In this document: piece after piece, positions 51,574 to 61,576 of the stretch
Position numbering within the stretch: position 1 is the first letter of the stretch
How the letters are laid out: each line of letters starts with the position of its first letter
Assembly: GCA_965242505.1 (NCBI GenBank)
Contig: OZ251449.1
Span: forward strand, 3,472,001 to 3,536,000
Direction of reading: 5' to 3'
Origin: UBA2966 sp965242505
GTDB lineage: Bacteria; Pseudomonadota; Alphaproteobacteria; UBA2966
DNA length: 64,000 nucleotides
Notes under the pieces: generated by a model
Database searches by the model: none
Seen by the model: the letters and a program-made list of their open reading frames with translations, nothing else
What the model was told of the DNA's origin: nothing
Made by a program: the position numbers and the translations under genes

Positions 51574-52884
51574 TCAGTCCGCCAGCGTCCTTCTCACCCA
51601 CTCCGCGTGAACGAAGGCGCGGCCGTCCTCCCCGCGGCGGGCGATGATCTGCGCGCCGAGCGGCATGTCCGCCGGCCCCCTGCCGGCCGGCACGCAGACG
51701 CTCGGAACGTGGAGGGCGTTCCACACCTGGCTGAAGATGGGATCGCCCGTGTATCCGTGGCCGACTTCCGCCACGCCCATGGCCGCAGGCGCCAGGACCG
51801 TCTCGTCCTCGCCGATCAGCCTCGGCAGCAGCGCCCCGCAGCGCTCCGCCACGCCGAGCGCCCAGCGGTATCTCTCGTATGAATGGCCGAAGGAGCGCTC
51901 GATCTTCCCGGTCAGCTCCTCGCTCAGCATTTCGGGGAAATTGACGCGCTCGTAGGTGAGGGCCCTCAGGGACTCGTAGTCGTTCAGCACGGCCTGGGCT
52001 TCCGCGATGTCGTCGAAGTCGCGGGGGAGGTCGAGCGCCCGCGTCTCGGCGCCGGCGGACTTCAACCGTCCGTCGAGTCCGTCGAACAGCTCGACGGTCT
52101 CGGGCCGCGCCCGGTCCCACGCCGTGGTGCGGCAGATCGCGATCCGGGGCCTCATGTCGGCGACGCCGTCGAGGTTCGTGGCCGGGTAGCCGGCGGCGAC
52201 CTCCAGGAACAGCGCCGCGTCTTCCACCGTGCGCGTGTAGTAGCCGACCGTGTCCAGCGCGTCCGAGAGCGGCTTGACGCCGGAGCGGTTGATCGCGCCG
52301 AAGGTCGGCTTGACCGCGACCACGCCGCAATACGCGCCGGGGCGGATCACCGAACCGGTGGTCTGCGTGCCGTAGGCCGCCGGCGCCATGAAGTCCGCGA
52401 CGGCCGCGGCGGAACCGCTCGACGATCCGCCGGGCGTCCGGGTCGGGTCGAGAGGGTTGCGCGTCCTGCCCGGATGACGGGTGGCGAATTCCGTGGTCAC
52501 GGTCTTGCCCAGCGCCACGCACCCCGCCTCCCGGAGCAGCGCGACGCAGGCCGCGTCCCAAGCGGGCCGCGTCCCCTTGTAGATCGGCGTACCGTACTCC
52601 GTCGGCATGTCGGCCGTGTCGATGATGTCCTTGACGCCGAAGGGGATGCCGTGCAGCGGGCTCCTCGGCGTCTCCGCGTCCCGTCGCCGGGCCTCGGCCA
52701 AGGCGCGTTCGGGATCGACCCAGGCCCACGCGCCGACCTCGCCGTCCCGCTCGTCGATGCGCGCGAGACAGGCGGCCACCAGCGCCTCCGAGGTGAGGCC
52801 GCCGGCGGCGATCGCCCTGGCCGCGTCCGCCATCGACCACGTGTTGCAGGGCGCGTTCTCCGGCGCGTCCGCTCGTATCGTCAT
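51574..52884 (-). CDS. Amidase-signature-family amidase
   Basis: A 436-residue amidase of the Ser-cisSer-Lys type that hydrolyses amides. The catalytic lysine is in HGIPFGVKDIIDT. The glycine/serine-rich core is TPGGSSSGSAAAVADF, with the cis-serine in it and the nucleophile in the YGTQTTGSVIRPG stretch. The family's GVVAVKPTFGAI follows. It lacks a signal peptide. The ATG at 52884 follows AAGGAA; an in-frame start at 52932 would add residues with no family match. It is divergent from the M20 deacylase, and both with the hydantoinase-like subunit may serve breakdown of an N-acyl or ureido compound. Confidence 0.9.
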   Translation of the reverse strand: MTIRADAPENAPCNTWSMADAARAIAAGGLTSEALVAACLARIDERDGEVGAWAWVDPERALAEARRRDAETPRSPLHGIPFGVKDIIDTADMPTEYGTPIYKGTRPAWDAACVALLREAGCVALGKTVTTEFATRHPGRTRNPLDPTRTPGGSSSGSAAAVADFMAPAAYGTQTTGSVIRPGAYCGVVAVKPTFGAINRSGVKPLSDALDTVGYYTRTVEDAALFLEVAAGYPATNLDGVADMRPRIAICRTTAWDRARPETVELFDGLDGRLKSAGAETRALDLPRDFDDIAEAQAVLNDYESLRALTYERVNFPEMLSEELTGKIERSFGHSYERYRWALGVAERCGALLPRLIGEDETVLAPAAMGVAEVGHGYTGDPIFSQVWNALHVPSVCVPAGRGPADMPLGAQIIARRGEDGRAFVHAEWVRRTLAD

Positions 52885-53031
52885 GCGCGTTCCTTCGGCC
52901 GCGCGGCCGGAGGCCCCTCCGTGAAGCGGCATGGCGTCCGGGATACGGCTTGTCGGCTTCCGCCCCGGCCGCTACGCTGAAAACTCGGTCGGGCGACTCT
53001 ACGGGAACGTCCGGGACGGGGACAGGCCGGC

Positions 53032-54213
53032 ATGACGTCTTCTTCCGATCTCTCCAGCCTGGAGATGATCCGCAGGTTCGTCGAATCGCCCACGGTAAGC
53101 CGCGATTCGAACCTCGAACTGATCGGGTTCATCCGCGACTATCTGGCCGGCCTCGGCGTGGAGAGCCACGTCTTCATGAACGCGGAGAGGACCAAGGCCA
53201 GCATCTACGCGACCCTCGGTCCCGCGGACAGACCGGGGATCATGCTGGCCGGCCACACGGACGTCGTGCCGGTCGACGGCCAGGAATGGCGGACGGACCC
53301 GTGGAAGCTGGTCGAGAAGGACGGCAAGCTGTTCGGGCGCGGCGCCGCCGACATGAAGAGCTTCTGCGCCGTCGCCCTCGCCTTCGCGCCGTCGTTCCTC
53401 GAACGGGGCCTGGAGACCCCGATCCATTACGGGTTCACGTTCGAGGAGGAGATCAACCGCGTCGGCGTCAACGCCATCCTCGACGGCATCGAGGATTTTC
53501 CCGTCCGTCCCGCCATGTGCATCGTCGGCGAGCCGTCCGGGATGGAGGTCGTCGTCGCCCACAAGGGAAAGAAGAGCATCCGTTGCCGCGTGAGGGGGTT
53601 CGAGTGCCATTCGTCGCTCGCGCCGACCGGCGTCAACGCCATCGAATACGCGGCCGAACTGATCGCCTACCTCAAGGACTTGGCGCGGGAATTCGCCGAC
53701 GGCGAGCGCGACGAGGCCTACGACGTCCCCTTCACGACCTTCAGCGTCGGTCTGATCCGGGGCGGCACGGCGCTGAACATCGTGTCCAGGGACTGCGCCT
53801 TCGAGTTCGAGTTCCGGCACCTTCCCGGAGACCGTCCCGAAGAGATCTACGACCGGATCGCCGGGTACGCGCGGGACGAGCTCGAACCGCGTATGCGCGC
53901 GGTCCACGCGGACACGGGCATCGCGTTCGAGGTCATGTCGGAGTTCCCGGCCCTCGACACGGACCCCGACGAGGAAGTCGTCGCGTTGGCCAAGCGCCTC
54001 TCGCGGCGGAACGACCACGGCAAGGTCGCGTTCGGCACGGAAGCGAGCGTGATCTCGGAGCGCGGACGCATCCCGACCGTGGTCTGCGGGCCCGGCAGCA
54101 TCGACCAGGCCCACAAGCCGAACGAATTCATCGCCGTCGAGCAGGTGGCCGGCTGCGAGGCGTTCATGCGCCGGCTGGCCGATACGGTGTGCGCCGACCG
54201 GAGCGGAACCTGA
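53032..54213 (+). CDS. M20-family deacylase, acetylornithine deacetylase-like
   Basis: A 393-residue zinc-dependent amidohydrolase of the ArgE/DapE group. Metal ligands appear in order in MLAGHTDVVPVD, FGRGAADMKSF, TFEEEINRVG (catalytic glutamate) and CIVGEPSGMEVV, with a dimerisation domain in between (RVRGFECHSSLAPTG). It cleaves N-acyl amino acids; the CHSS segment and the length fit acetylornithine deacetylase. No arginine genes adjoin, so a catabolic acylase is equally possible. The ATG at 53032 has a weak ribosome site. It may share a transcript with the hydantoinase-like gene 76 bp downstream. Confidence 0.86.
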   Translation: MTSSSDLSSLEMIRRFVESPTVSRDSNLELIGFIRDYLAGLGVESHVFMNAERTKASIYATLGPADRPGIMLAGHTDVVPVDGQEWRTDPWKLVEKDGKLFGRGAADMKSFCAVALAFAPSFLERGLETPIHYGFTFEEEINRVGVNAILDGIEDFPVRPAMCIVGEPSGMEVVVAHKGKKSIRCRVRGFECHSSLAPTGVNAIEYAAELIAYLKDLAREFADGERDEAYDVPFTTFSVGLIRGGTALNIVSRDCAFEFEFRHLPGDRPEEIYDRIAGYARDELEPRMRAVHADTGIAFEVMSEFPALDTDPDEEVVALAKRLSRRNDHGKVAFGTEASVISERGRIPTVVCGPGSIDQAHKPNEFIAVEQVAGCEAFMRRLADTVCADRSGT

Positions 54214-54289
54214 TTCGCGCGCGTCCGTCCCGTCTTCCCGTTCCGTCCGCGGCGAGCGTCGACCGCCCGAAGCGCGCGGGGACGGGCGC

Positions 54290-55885
54290 GTGAAGGTCGA
54301 TCCGGTCGACCAGGTCGTCATCGGCCAGGGGCTGATCGCGGCGGCCCGGGAGATGGGCGCGAAGCTCGTCCGTTCGGCCTATTCCACGATCCTGCGCGAG
54401 GCCAGGGACGGGTCGGCGGCCGTCCTCGACCGCGACGGAAGGGTCGTCGCCCAGGCGGAACTCGTCCCGTTGCAGCTCGGTCCCATCGGCGAGACTTTCA
54501 GGGCCTGCGCCGCCGTCACGCCGCCCGGAGAGCTGGAGGAGGGCGACTTCTACATCAACAACAATCCCTTCGAGGGAGGGCAGCACCTGCCCGACGTGTA
54601 CGTATTCTCCCCGATCTTCGTCGAGGGATCCCTGATCGGGTTCAGCGGCAGCGTCGCCCACCATCTCGACCTCGGCGGCGGCGCGCCAGGCATGAACCCG
54701 AACGCCACGGACGTGCATCAGGAGGGGCTCGTCATCCCGCCGTCGCGTTACAGCATGGCGCGCGACTGGAACGGCGGGTCCTTCGAACGGCTGATCACGG
54801 CCAACGTCCGCGTCCCGGAGCTGACCATCGGGGACTTCAACGCGCAGTTCTCCGCCAACGCCCTCGGCGCCGAGCGCGTGCGGCGGCTTTGCGCGCGCCA
54901 TGGCCGGGACGCCGTGGCGTCCGTCATGGACGCGCATCTCGACTACTCGGAGAGCAGGATGCGCGCGGCCCTCGCCGACGCGCCCGACGGAACCTACGTC
55001 GGCGAAGACGCCGTCGACGACGATGGCGTCCACGACGACCCGTTGCCCATCAAGGCCGCGGTCTCGATATCGGGGGACCGCGTGTCGGTCGATCTCACGG
55101 GCAGCGCGCCGCAGATCCGGCTCCACCTGAACTGTCCGTATTCGTCCACGCTCGCCGCGGTGTACACGGCGGTCAAGACGGCGGCGAGCTCTCCCGACGT
55201 TCCGTTCAACGACGGCCTGGTCCGGCCCATCGAGGTCTTCGCGCCGCGCGGGTCGATCCTCAACCCGACGCCTCCGGCCCCCGTCCGCGGCCGGTCGGTC
55301 ACCGCGTCGCGGACGTTCGACGCGGTGATCAAGGCCCTCGCGAAGGCCATGCCCGACCGGGTCATCGCGACCGGGTTCGGCACGCCCTATTCCCTCTGCC
55401 TGAGCCGCTTCGCGGACGACGGCTACAGCATCTACATCGAGGTCTTCGGCGGCGGCTACGGGGCGGGGCCCCGGTCGCGCGGCTGCGACGGGGTCGATGG
55501 CCCGCTCTCGAATTGCAGCAACATCCCCATCGAGGCGCTCGACCGGAAGTACGACTTCTTCCGGGTGACCGAATACGCCGTCCGCTCCGGCTCGGGAGGC
55601 GCGGGCCGCTCGCGGGGCGGGGACGGGCTCCGGCGGCGCTACGAGATCCTGGCCGACGACGTGACGCTGGCCCATTACTCGGACCGGTATCGCCTGCCGT
55701 CGGACGGCGCCTTCGGCGGAAAACCGGGCGCGAGCGCCCGGACGCGCCTGTCGAGGCGGAACGGCGAGGAGGTCGCCGTGGGCTCGAAAGCCGGTCTCAC
55801 GCTCGGTCGCGGCGACGTCCTCGTCGCCGAGACGGGCGGCGGCGGGGGGTATGGCGCTCCGGACGAACGGTCGGCGGCCACGTAG
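54290..55885 (+). CDS. hyuB: Hydantoinase B/oxoprolinase-family subunit
   Basis: A 531-residue protein of the HyuB family, normally the beta subunit of an ATP-dependent N-methylhydantoinase, 5-oxoprolinase or acetone/acetophenone carboxylase. Signature parts are LVRSAYSTILREARDGSAAV, QAELVPLQLGPIGETF, DFYINNNPFEGGQHLPDVYVF, SVAHHLDLGGGAPGMN and VSVDLTGSAPQIRLHLNCPY, the last three cited in part. The end VLVAETGGGGGYGAP is also typical. It starts with GTG at 54290. The usual partner HyuA, which supplies ATP-dependent activity, is not encoded here, so the gene either uses a distant partner or is a remnant of an operon. Confidence 0.9.
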   Translation: MKVDPVDQVVIGQGLIAAAREMGAKLVRSAYSTILREARDGSAAVLDRDGRVVAQAELVPLQLGPIGETFRACAAVTPPGELEEGDFYINNNPFEGGQHLPDVYVFSPIFVEGSLIGFSGSVAHHLDLGGGAPGMNPNATDVHQEGLVIPPSRYSMARDWNGGSFERLITANVRVPELTIGDFNAQFSANALGAERVRRLCARHGRDAVASVMDAHLDYSESRMRAALADAPDGTYVGEDAVDDDGVHDDPLPIKAAVSISGDRVSVDLTGSAPQIRLHLNCPYSSTLAAVYTAVKTAASSPDVPFNDGLVRPIEVFAPRGSILNPTPPAPVRGRSVTASRTFDAVIKALAKAMPDRVIATGFGTPYSLCLSRFADDGYSIYIEVFGGGYGAGPRSRGCDGVDGPLSNCSNIPIEALDRKYDFFRVTEYAVRSGSGGAGRSRGGDGLRRRYEILADDVTLAHYSDRYRLPSDGAFGGKPGASARTRLSRRNGEEVAVGSKAGLTLGRGDVLVAETGGGGGYGAPDERSAAT

Positions 55886-55917
55886 CCCGCATTTCCCGCA
55901 CCGCTCGTCCGCGACCT

Positions 55918-56095
55918 CCACCCTGGCCCTCCCTCCCTGACCATCTACACTCCTCCCCCCTGACAGGGGGGGAGGTCGGGAGGGGGGTCCGGATGGACGG
56001 GATGCAGCGCCGCCGCCGCGACCCCCACCCCGGCCCTCCCCCTGCCAGGGGGAGGGAGAAGAAGAGGGGGGACGGGAAAGAGAGAAGAGGTCGGG
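55918..56095. repeat. Dispersed composite repeat
   Basis: CTCCCCCCTGACAGGGGGGG, GGTCGGGAGGGGGGTCCGGA, then ACCCCCACCCCGGCCCTCCC with CCCTGCCAGGGGGAGG. It lies between the convergent hyuB and autotransporter genes. Confidence 0.86.
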
Positions 56096-56106
56096 CGGTC
56101 GCGGCC

Positions 56107-59100
56107 CTAGAACTGCACCTGCAACTCCAGTCCGCCGTATCCGCTCGTCGCGCTGCTGCCGCTCGTCCGGTAGCCCGCCGTGGCCTTCAGCCGGACGTTC
56201 TCGTCCATGTCGAACACCCCGCCGAGACCCAGATGCGCCGTCATCGGACGGACCTTCGCCTTCAGCGCCTCCTCGCCGACCCGCGTCTCCGTCTCGTCCG
56301 CAAGCTCCCCCTCCACGTCGAACGAGCCGAACAGGCGGCCCGGACCCGCCGCCGCCTCCAGCATCATCCCCAGGCGGCCCTTCACGCTGTCCGCATCCGT
56401 CACCGACACCCGCGCCCGCAGATCGGGGCGGTCGGTTCCTCTCTCCATGTCCGTGAAGTCCGCCAGGTCGACCCTCGACCACGCCAGGCCCGCGCGCGGC
56501 GTCACGAACGCCTCTCCCACCGGCACCCGGGCGCCCACGTCCACGCCCAGCGCATACCCCACGCCGTGGACGCTCTTCGTCGACATCCCGCCGTGCGTGT
56601 GCGACTTCACGCCGACGTCGTACACCGTCGCCGCCGCCTGCGCGTCGACGTAGACGCCTCCGTCGAGCCAGGTGGCGGAAACCCCCGCCCCCCATCCCTT
56701 CAGGTCGACCTCGCCCACGCCGGGCATCTCCGCGGAGCCGCCGATCGCGTGCGCCGACACGCCGCTCCGGCCGCTCTCGCCCATGACGAAATCGACGCCC
56801 GCCTGCCCCACGCCCCGGCTGTGGTCGTAGGCGAGCCTCCCGGTCGTCGTCGCCTTCCTCGCCCGCCACTTGCCCCGCGACACCTCCACGCGCGCCCAGG
56901 CGCCGTTGCCGTCGCGCGCCGCCGACGCCCGCTCTGCGTAGGACGGCAGGTCGTTCATCGCCAACAGCATCGAGGGCAGCGCCTCGTACAACCGGCAGCG
57001 ACCGTCCATCGCCCCCTCGCAGGAGAACGCCATCCCGCCATCCCCGCGCCCGGGCCCGGGCTCGCCCTCGCCCTCCGGCTCGAACCTGCTGGTGTCCACC
57101 GTGCCGTCGGGGTTGCGCCTTACCTCATCCGTGTAACCGGTAGGCTTGCCGTTCCGGTCCTCGCGGTAAGTCTCGGCGCCCACTCCATCGAAGGAGCCCT
57201 TCACCCGCTCATGCGCCGCATCGACGGCGGCCTTGTCCTGGCTGGCGATGATCCAGATTATGTCCACCTCGGTCGCCGCGCCGCCGCCGCCCCGGATGGC
57301 GTTGTCGGCGCCGTTGGGATCCACATTCCCGTTCAGGCCGATGACGACGTCGCCGCCGCCGGTCAGATGCACCGCCGCGGGGCCGCCCACGCCGCCCCTC
57401 ACCTCGCCGTCGATGTATATGAGCGCCGGACCCGGATCGTTCACCTTGATCGCGACGCCCGAGGAGCCGGCATACACCTTGCCCCCCGTCTCGACGACGA
57501 CCGCGCCGCCGCCCGAGAGGTGAACCGCCGCGTCCGTCCCCCCGATCACCGTGCCCGCAACGGTGACGAGCTGGTCGAGCAGGGGAACCGCATCCGCGCC
57601 CTCGCCGCGCGTCACCGCCACGAGCTCGTCGGGACGATCGCCTTTGGCGAAGCCGGGCGTGTACTTCCTGGGCAACCTCAGGCCCGGCCCCGCGTTGGCG
57701 ACGTAGACGCCCGCCATGGCGCCGGTCACGCTCGCGCCTTCGGCCACGGTGACGCTGATGCCGCCGTTGTCGGCGTGGGGCGTCGCGTAGTAGGCGCGGA
57801 TGCCGTCGCCGCGTGAGTCGATGGAGCCGGCCGTCATGTTCACGCGGACGTCGCCGTCGTTGTGGCGGTCCAGCAGCGCCCGCACCGCCGTCTTGTAGTC
57901 GTCGGAGAAGCCCGCGTCCGCGTCGTCGAGCGCGGTGGTGAGGCTGGCGTCGTCGCCCGTCGCCACCGCCGCCAATACCGCCTTCTCCTCGTCCGAGAGG
58001 CTCTGCGCCAGCACGTTCCGCAGCAGGACTCTCGTGACCGCGTCGTCCGTCCGGAGGTACGCCACGACGTCCGCGTCCATCACGTCGTCCGGGCTGGTCG
58101 CGCCCGTCTTGATGGCCTCCAGGACCGCCGCCGCGACTGCGACTTCCTCGTTCCCGAGCGCCGCCTTGAACTGCGCGACGTAGGCGTTGTCGTCGGCGGT
58201 GGCGCCCGTCGGTACGAGCGCCGTCTGCGCCGCGGCGTCCGCGATCTCGCCCGGGTCGTCGCCCTTCGCCGCCTGCGCCGCCACGTCGCGCCAGGACAGG
58301 GCATGCGCCTCGATCCCCGCCGGCGCGTCCCAGCGGATGGACTCCGCGACGGCCTTCCCGGCCGCCGACTCCCGGTCGAAGGCGAGCGCTTGCGCGGCGC
58401 TCGCCGCCGCGAAGCGGCCCGCGTCGGAGGACCCTTCCCCGTGCGAGAAGGTCCCCGTCCAGGTGACGTCGATCAGCGGCTGGTCCGCCTCCGCGCGCGT
58501 CTCTCCCGGCGCGCTGGCGCGCGGGACCGCAGCGTAGACGCCCGTGCGGCGATCCGGGATCGTCTCCCCCTGGTCGATGACGCAGCGTCCGTCCGCCGCC
58601 TCCGGGCAGGAGGAGGACGGCGGCGCCGGCCGCGAAGGAAACTTGCTGGTGTCCAGCAGGCCGTCGCCGGTGATCCGCAGCTCCTGGGAGTAGCTGGTGG
58701 GTACGCCGTCCCGATACTCGCGGAGACGGGCGCTGTCGACGCCCGCGACGGAGCCGTCCACCTGGGCGATCAGGTCCTCCCGGTACGGGACCAGGCGCTC
58801 GGAGGCCAGGGTCAGGGCCACCATGGTCGCCGCAGTGCCGCCGCCCCGGATGGCGTTGTCGGCGCCGTCGGCCTGCACGCGCCCGTTCGGACCCACCGTG
58901 ACGCTGCCGCCGCCGCTCAGATGCACCGCCGCGGCGCCGCCCGCGCCGCCCCTCGCCTCGCCGTCGACGTACACCAGCGCCGGGCCGTCCGCCAGAATGC
59001 CCACGCCCGAGGAACCGGCATGAACGCCGCCTCCCTCCATGACGATGACCGCGCCGCCGCCCGAGAGGCGAACCGCCGCGTCCGTCCCCCCGGTCACCGC

Positions 59101-61542
59101 GCCGGCGACGGTGACGAGCTGGTTGCGCAGGGCGACCGCATCCGCGCCCTCGCCGTGCATCGCCGCCACGAGCTCGTCGGCGGTATCGCCCATGGCGTAG
59201 CCGGGCGTGTGCTTCCTGGCCACCATCAAGCCCGTCCCCGCGTTGGCGACGTGGACGCCCGCCGCGCCGCCGGTGACGGTCACGCCCGCGCCGACGGTGA
59301 CGCTGATGGCGCCGTTCATGTCGTTCGGCGTTGCGTAGTAGGCGCGGATGCCGTCGCCGCGCGAGTCGATGGAGCCGGCCGTCATGGCGATGCGGATATC
59401 GTCGATGTTATGGCGGTCCAGCAGCGCCTTCACCAGGCTCCAGTAGTCGGTGTCGACCGAGGTGTCGTCCGAGAAGCCCGCGGCCGTGAGCGCGGCGTCC
59501 ACGCCGTCGCCGTCACCCGCCGCCACCGCCCGCAGTATCGCCTTCTCGTCGTCTGAGAGGCCCTGCGCCAGGATGTTCCGCAGCAGGGTCCTCGTGGCCG
59601 CGTTGTCCGTCTGGAGATACGTTACGATCTCCGCGTCCGTCAGGTCGGCCAAGCTGGTCGCGGTCGAGTCGATGGCCTCGAAGACCGCCGCCGCGACCGC
59701 GAGATCCGCGTTCCCCAGCGCCGCCCGGAGCTGCTTGACGTAGGCGTTGCCGCCGGCGGTGGCGCCCGTCGGTACGGCCGCTAGCTGCGCCGCGTTGTCC
59801 GCGAACGCGCCCGGGTCGTCGCCCTTGGCCACCGCCTCCGCCACGTCGCGCCAGGACAGGGCGTGCGCCTCGACGCCGGCCGCCGCGCCCCAGCGGGCGG
59901 ACCCCGCCATGGCCTTCACGGTCGCCGACTCCTGGTCGAAGGAGAGCGCCTGCGCGGCGGTCGCCGCCCGGAAACGGCCGTCGTCGTTCGCCGCCGTCCC
60001 GCGCGCGATGCTTCCTCCCGTCCAGTCGATGTCGATCGCGGGCACGTGGTTCCCGTCGCTGTCCGTGCTGCGCGTATCGCCCATGGCGTTTTCGCGCGTG
60101 ACCTCGGCGTAGACGCCCGTGCGGCCCGAAATCGTCCCCGCCGTCTGGTCGAAGTCGACCCGCGCCGCCTTGCCGACGTAGACGCCGTGCCACCGCCCCG
60201 AGACGTTGCCGCTGTTCGTGGACGTGCCGCCGTTCGCGAACGTGACGTCGCCCTCGGCGCCCCGCTCGAGCCGGATGCCGTCCCCGTCCTCAGACGCGAC
60301 GGCGCCGCTGTTCGTGAGCGTGAGGGCGTCCGCGTTCGCCGCGCTCATCTCGGCGTAGAGGGCGTGGTTCTTCGAGCGCAGGACGCCGCTGTTGGTGATC
60401 GTGGCGGGGCCGCCGGTGACGAGGCCGACCTCCTGCAGCCAGAGAGCGTGCCCCACGCCCGCCGCCGCCTCGGCCGTCACCGTGACGTCGCCGCTGTTCG
60501 TGACCGTGGCCGTGCCGGCGCCGTTGTACTTGTAAAGCCGCAGGCCAATGGTGGCCGCGTCGACGGCGCCGGAGTTCGTGAGCATGACCGCGCCGTTGTT
60601 GTTATGGGCGAGATGGATGCCCGACCCCGTCGCCGCGGCGATGGTCCCCGCGTTGTCGATCTCGGTGGCGCCGTAGCCCCGGTAGTCCATGAAGATGCCG
60701 TAGCGGGCGCCCGACACCGTGATGGCGCCGGTGTTGGTGATGGTCGCGTCGCCGAGGTGGATGGCCCCCCCGGCGGGTCTGGCGAAAAACAGATAGATGC
60801 CCTCCTCCCCCGAGCTGATGGCGCCGCTGTTCGTGATGGTCGTGTCGCTGATGCGCCTGAAGGTGGGATGGTAGACGTTCGAGGGATTCCTGAAGAGCCG
60901 GATGCCCTGCTTGGCGGCGAAGATCGTCGCCGCGCTGATGAGGGTGGCCTTGCCGCCGCCCCAGGAGGAGAGGCCGCGCGGATGGTAGAAGATGCCGTTT
61001 TGCTGCATCGGGGTGGTCTCCGAGCCGATGGTCACCCCGCGTCCCACCCTCACCGTCGAGTCCCCCATCTGGCTTCGGTGTTGGAAGTAGATGCCGTTGT
61101 TCCGGTCGGCGGCGTTGTTCGTGCTCGTCCCCTGGACGATGTCCACGACGTGGCCGGCGTCCGTCATCTCGCCCATCGAGTCGACGGTGACCCCGACGTT
61201 GAGATCGTTCCACACACGCGAGCCCCCGAGGCCGTACACGTAGATGCCGACCGACGGCGAGGTCGTCGTGGTCCCGCCCGAGACGACCATCCTCGAGGTG
61301 CTCGTGATGGTGGTCGTCGCGGTGCTGCTGCCCGCGACGTTGATTGCACCGTTGCCCCGCGGCTGGTTGTCGTCCACGCCCCCGTAGAAGATGCCGTCGG
61401 GATACGACGTGGCCGTGCAGGTGATGGGGAGGGTGAGCGCCGACCCGCATTCCGTCACCGCCCGCGCCTCCCCCGGCGCGAGAAGCAGCGCCGCCGCCGC
61501 GAGCAGCGCGGCCCCCAGCGCGCCGGAGAGGCGGGCCTTCAT
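56107..61542 (-). CDS. Very large autotransporter with duplicated passenger module
   Basis: An 1,811-residue type V autotransporter. It has a signal peptide (residues 1 to about 28, MKARLSGALGAALLAAAALL), then a passenger rich in ITNSGAI, GGAVHLSGGG and GIRAYY repeats typical of a beta-helix (about 30-1490). The C-terminal beta-barrel (about 1530-1811) begins near GAWARVEVSRGKW and ends in GGLELQVQF with the final aromatic residue. The module between about 517 and 899 recurs at about 1034-1419 (SWRDVA, AKGDDPG, AGSIDSRGDGIRAYYAT, TGGTDAAV-LSGGGAV, GADNAIRGGG), a duplication of about 1.56 kb at DNA level. Such proteins act in adhesion or cell-cell contact. The ATG at 61542 has a weak ribosome site. 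A 12-base G tract and an IS lie just upstream. Confidence 0.9.
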   Translation of the reverse strand: MKARLSGALGAALLAAAALLLAPGEARAVTECGSALTLPITCTATSYPDGIFYGGVDDNQPRGNGAINVAGSSTATTTITSTSRMVVSGGTTTTSPSVGIYVYGLGGSRVWNDLNVGVTVDSMGEMTDAGHVVDIVQGTSTNNAADRNNGIYFQHRSQMGDSTVRVGRGVTIGSETTPMQQNGIFYHPRGLSSWGGGKATLISAATIFAAKQGIRLFRNPSNVYHPTFRRISDTTITNSGAISSGEEGIYLFFARPAGGAIHLGDATITNTGAITVSGARYGIFMDYRGYGATEIDNAGTIAAATGSGIHLAHNNNGAVMLTNSGAVDAATIGLRLYKYNGAGTATVTNSGDVTVTAEAAAGVGHALWLQEVGLVTGGPATITNSGVLRSKNHALYAEMSAANADALTLTNSGAVASEDGDGIRLERGAEGDVTFANGGTSTNSGNVSGRWHGVYVGKAARVDFDQTAGTISGRTGVYAEVTRENAMGDTRSTDSDGNHVPAIDIDWTGGSIARGTAANDDGRFRAATAAQALSFDQESATVKAMAGSARWGAAAGVEAHALSWRDVAEAVAKGDDPGAFADNAAQLAAVPTGATAGGNAYVKQLRAALGNADLAVAAAVFEAIDSTATSLADLTDAEIVTYLQTDNAATRTLLRNILAQGLSDDEKAILRAVAAGDGDGVDAALTAAGFSDDTSVDTDYWSLVKALLDRHNIDDIRIAMTAGSIDSRGDGIRAYYATPNDMNGAISVTVGAGVTVTGGAAGVHVANAGTGLMVARKHTPGYAMGDTADELVAAMHGEGADAVALRNQLVTVAGAVTGGTDAAVRLSGGGAVIVMEGGGVHAGSSGVGILADGPALVYVDGEARGGAGGAAAVHLSGGGSVTVGPNGRVQADGADNAIRGGGTAATMVALTLASERLVPYREDLIAQVDGSVAGVDSARLREYRDGVPTSYSQELRITGDGLLDTSKFPSRPAPPSSSCPEAADGRCVIDQGETIPDRRTGVYAAVPRASAPGETRAEADQPLIDVTWTGTFSHGEGSSDAGRFAAASAAQALAFDRESAAGKAVAESIRWDAPAGIEAHALSWRDVAAQAAKGDDPGEIADAAAQTALVPTGATADDNAYVAQFKAALGNEEVAVAAAVLEAIKTGATSPDDVMDADVVAYLRTDDAVTRVLLRNVLAQSLSDEEKAVLAAVATGDDASLTTALDDADAGFSDDYKTAVRALLDRHNDGDVRVNMTAGSIDSRGDGIRAYYATPHADNGGISVTVAEGASVTGAMAGVYVANAGPGLRLPRKYTPGFAKGDRPDELVAVTRGEGADAVPLLDQLVTVAGTVIGGTDAAVHLSGGGAVVVETGGKVYAGSSGVAIKVNDPGPALIYIDGEVRGGVGGPAAVHLTGGGDVVIGLNGNVDPNGADNAIRGGGGAATEVDIIWIIASQDKAAVDAAHERVKGSFDGVGAETYREDRNGKPTGYTDEVRRNPDGTVDTSRFEPEGEGEPGPGRGDGGMAFSCEGAMDGRCRLYEALPSMLLAMNDLPSYAERASAARDGNGAWARVEVSRGKWRARKATTTGRLAYDHSRGVGQAGVDFVMGESGRSGVSAHAIGGSAEMPGVGEVDLKGWGAGVSATWLDGGVYVDAQAAATVYDVGVKSHTHGGMSTKSVHGVGYALGVDVGARVPVGEAFVTPRAGLAWSRVDLADFTDMERGTDRPDLRARVSVTDADSVKGRLGMMLEAAAGPGRLFGSFDVEGELADETETRVGEEALKAKVRPMTAHLGLGGVFDMDENVRLKATAGYRTSGSSATSGYGGLELQVQF

Positions 61543-61564
61543 TCCGGGAGCCCATGCGCGCGGC

Positions 61565-61576
61565 GGGGGGGGGGGG
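61565..61576. repeat. G12/C12 homopolymer tract 23 bp upstream of the autotransporter start
   Basis: Twelve consecutive G on the + strand (C on the coding strand of the autotransporter) sit between the ATG at 61542 and the left end of the IS481-family element. Such tracts slip during replication and are used for phase variation of surface proteins. This one is in the leader or promoter, not in the coding sequence, so slippage would change expression level rather than frame. An origin as debris of the IS insertion is possible. Confidence 0.7.

Noticed and set aside
54889..57816. A 975-codon open frame over hyuB and the antisense of the autotransporter
   Set aside because: It overlaps two well-supported genes and a repeat and has no family signature.
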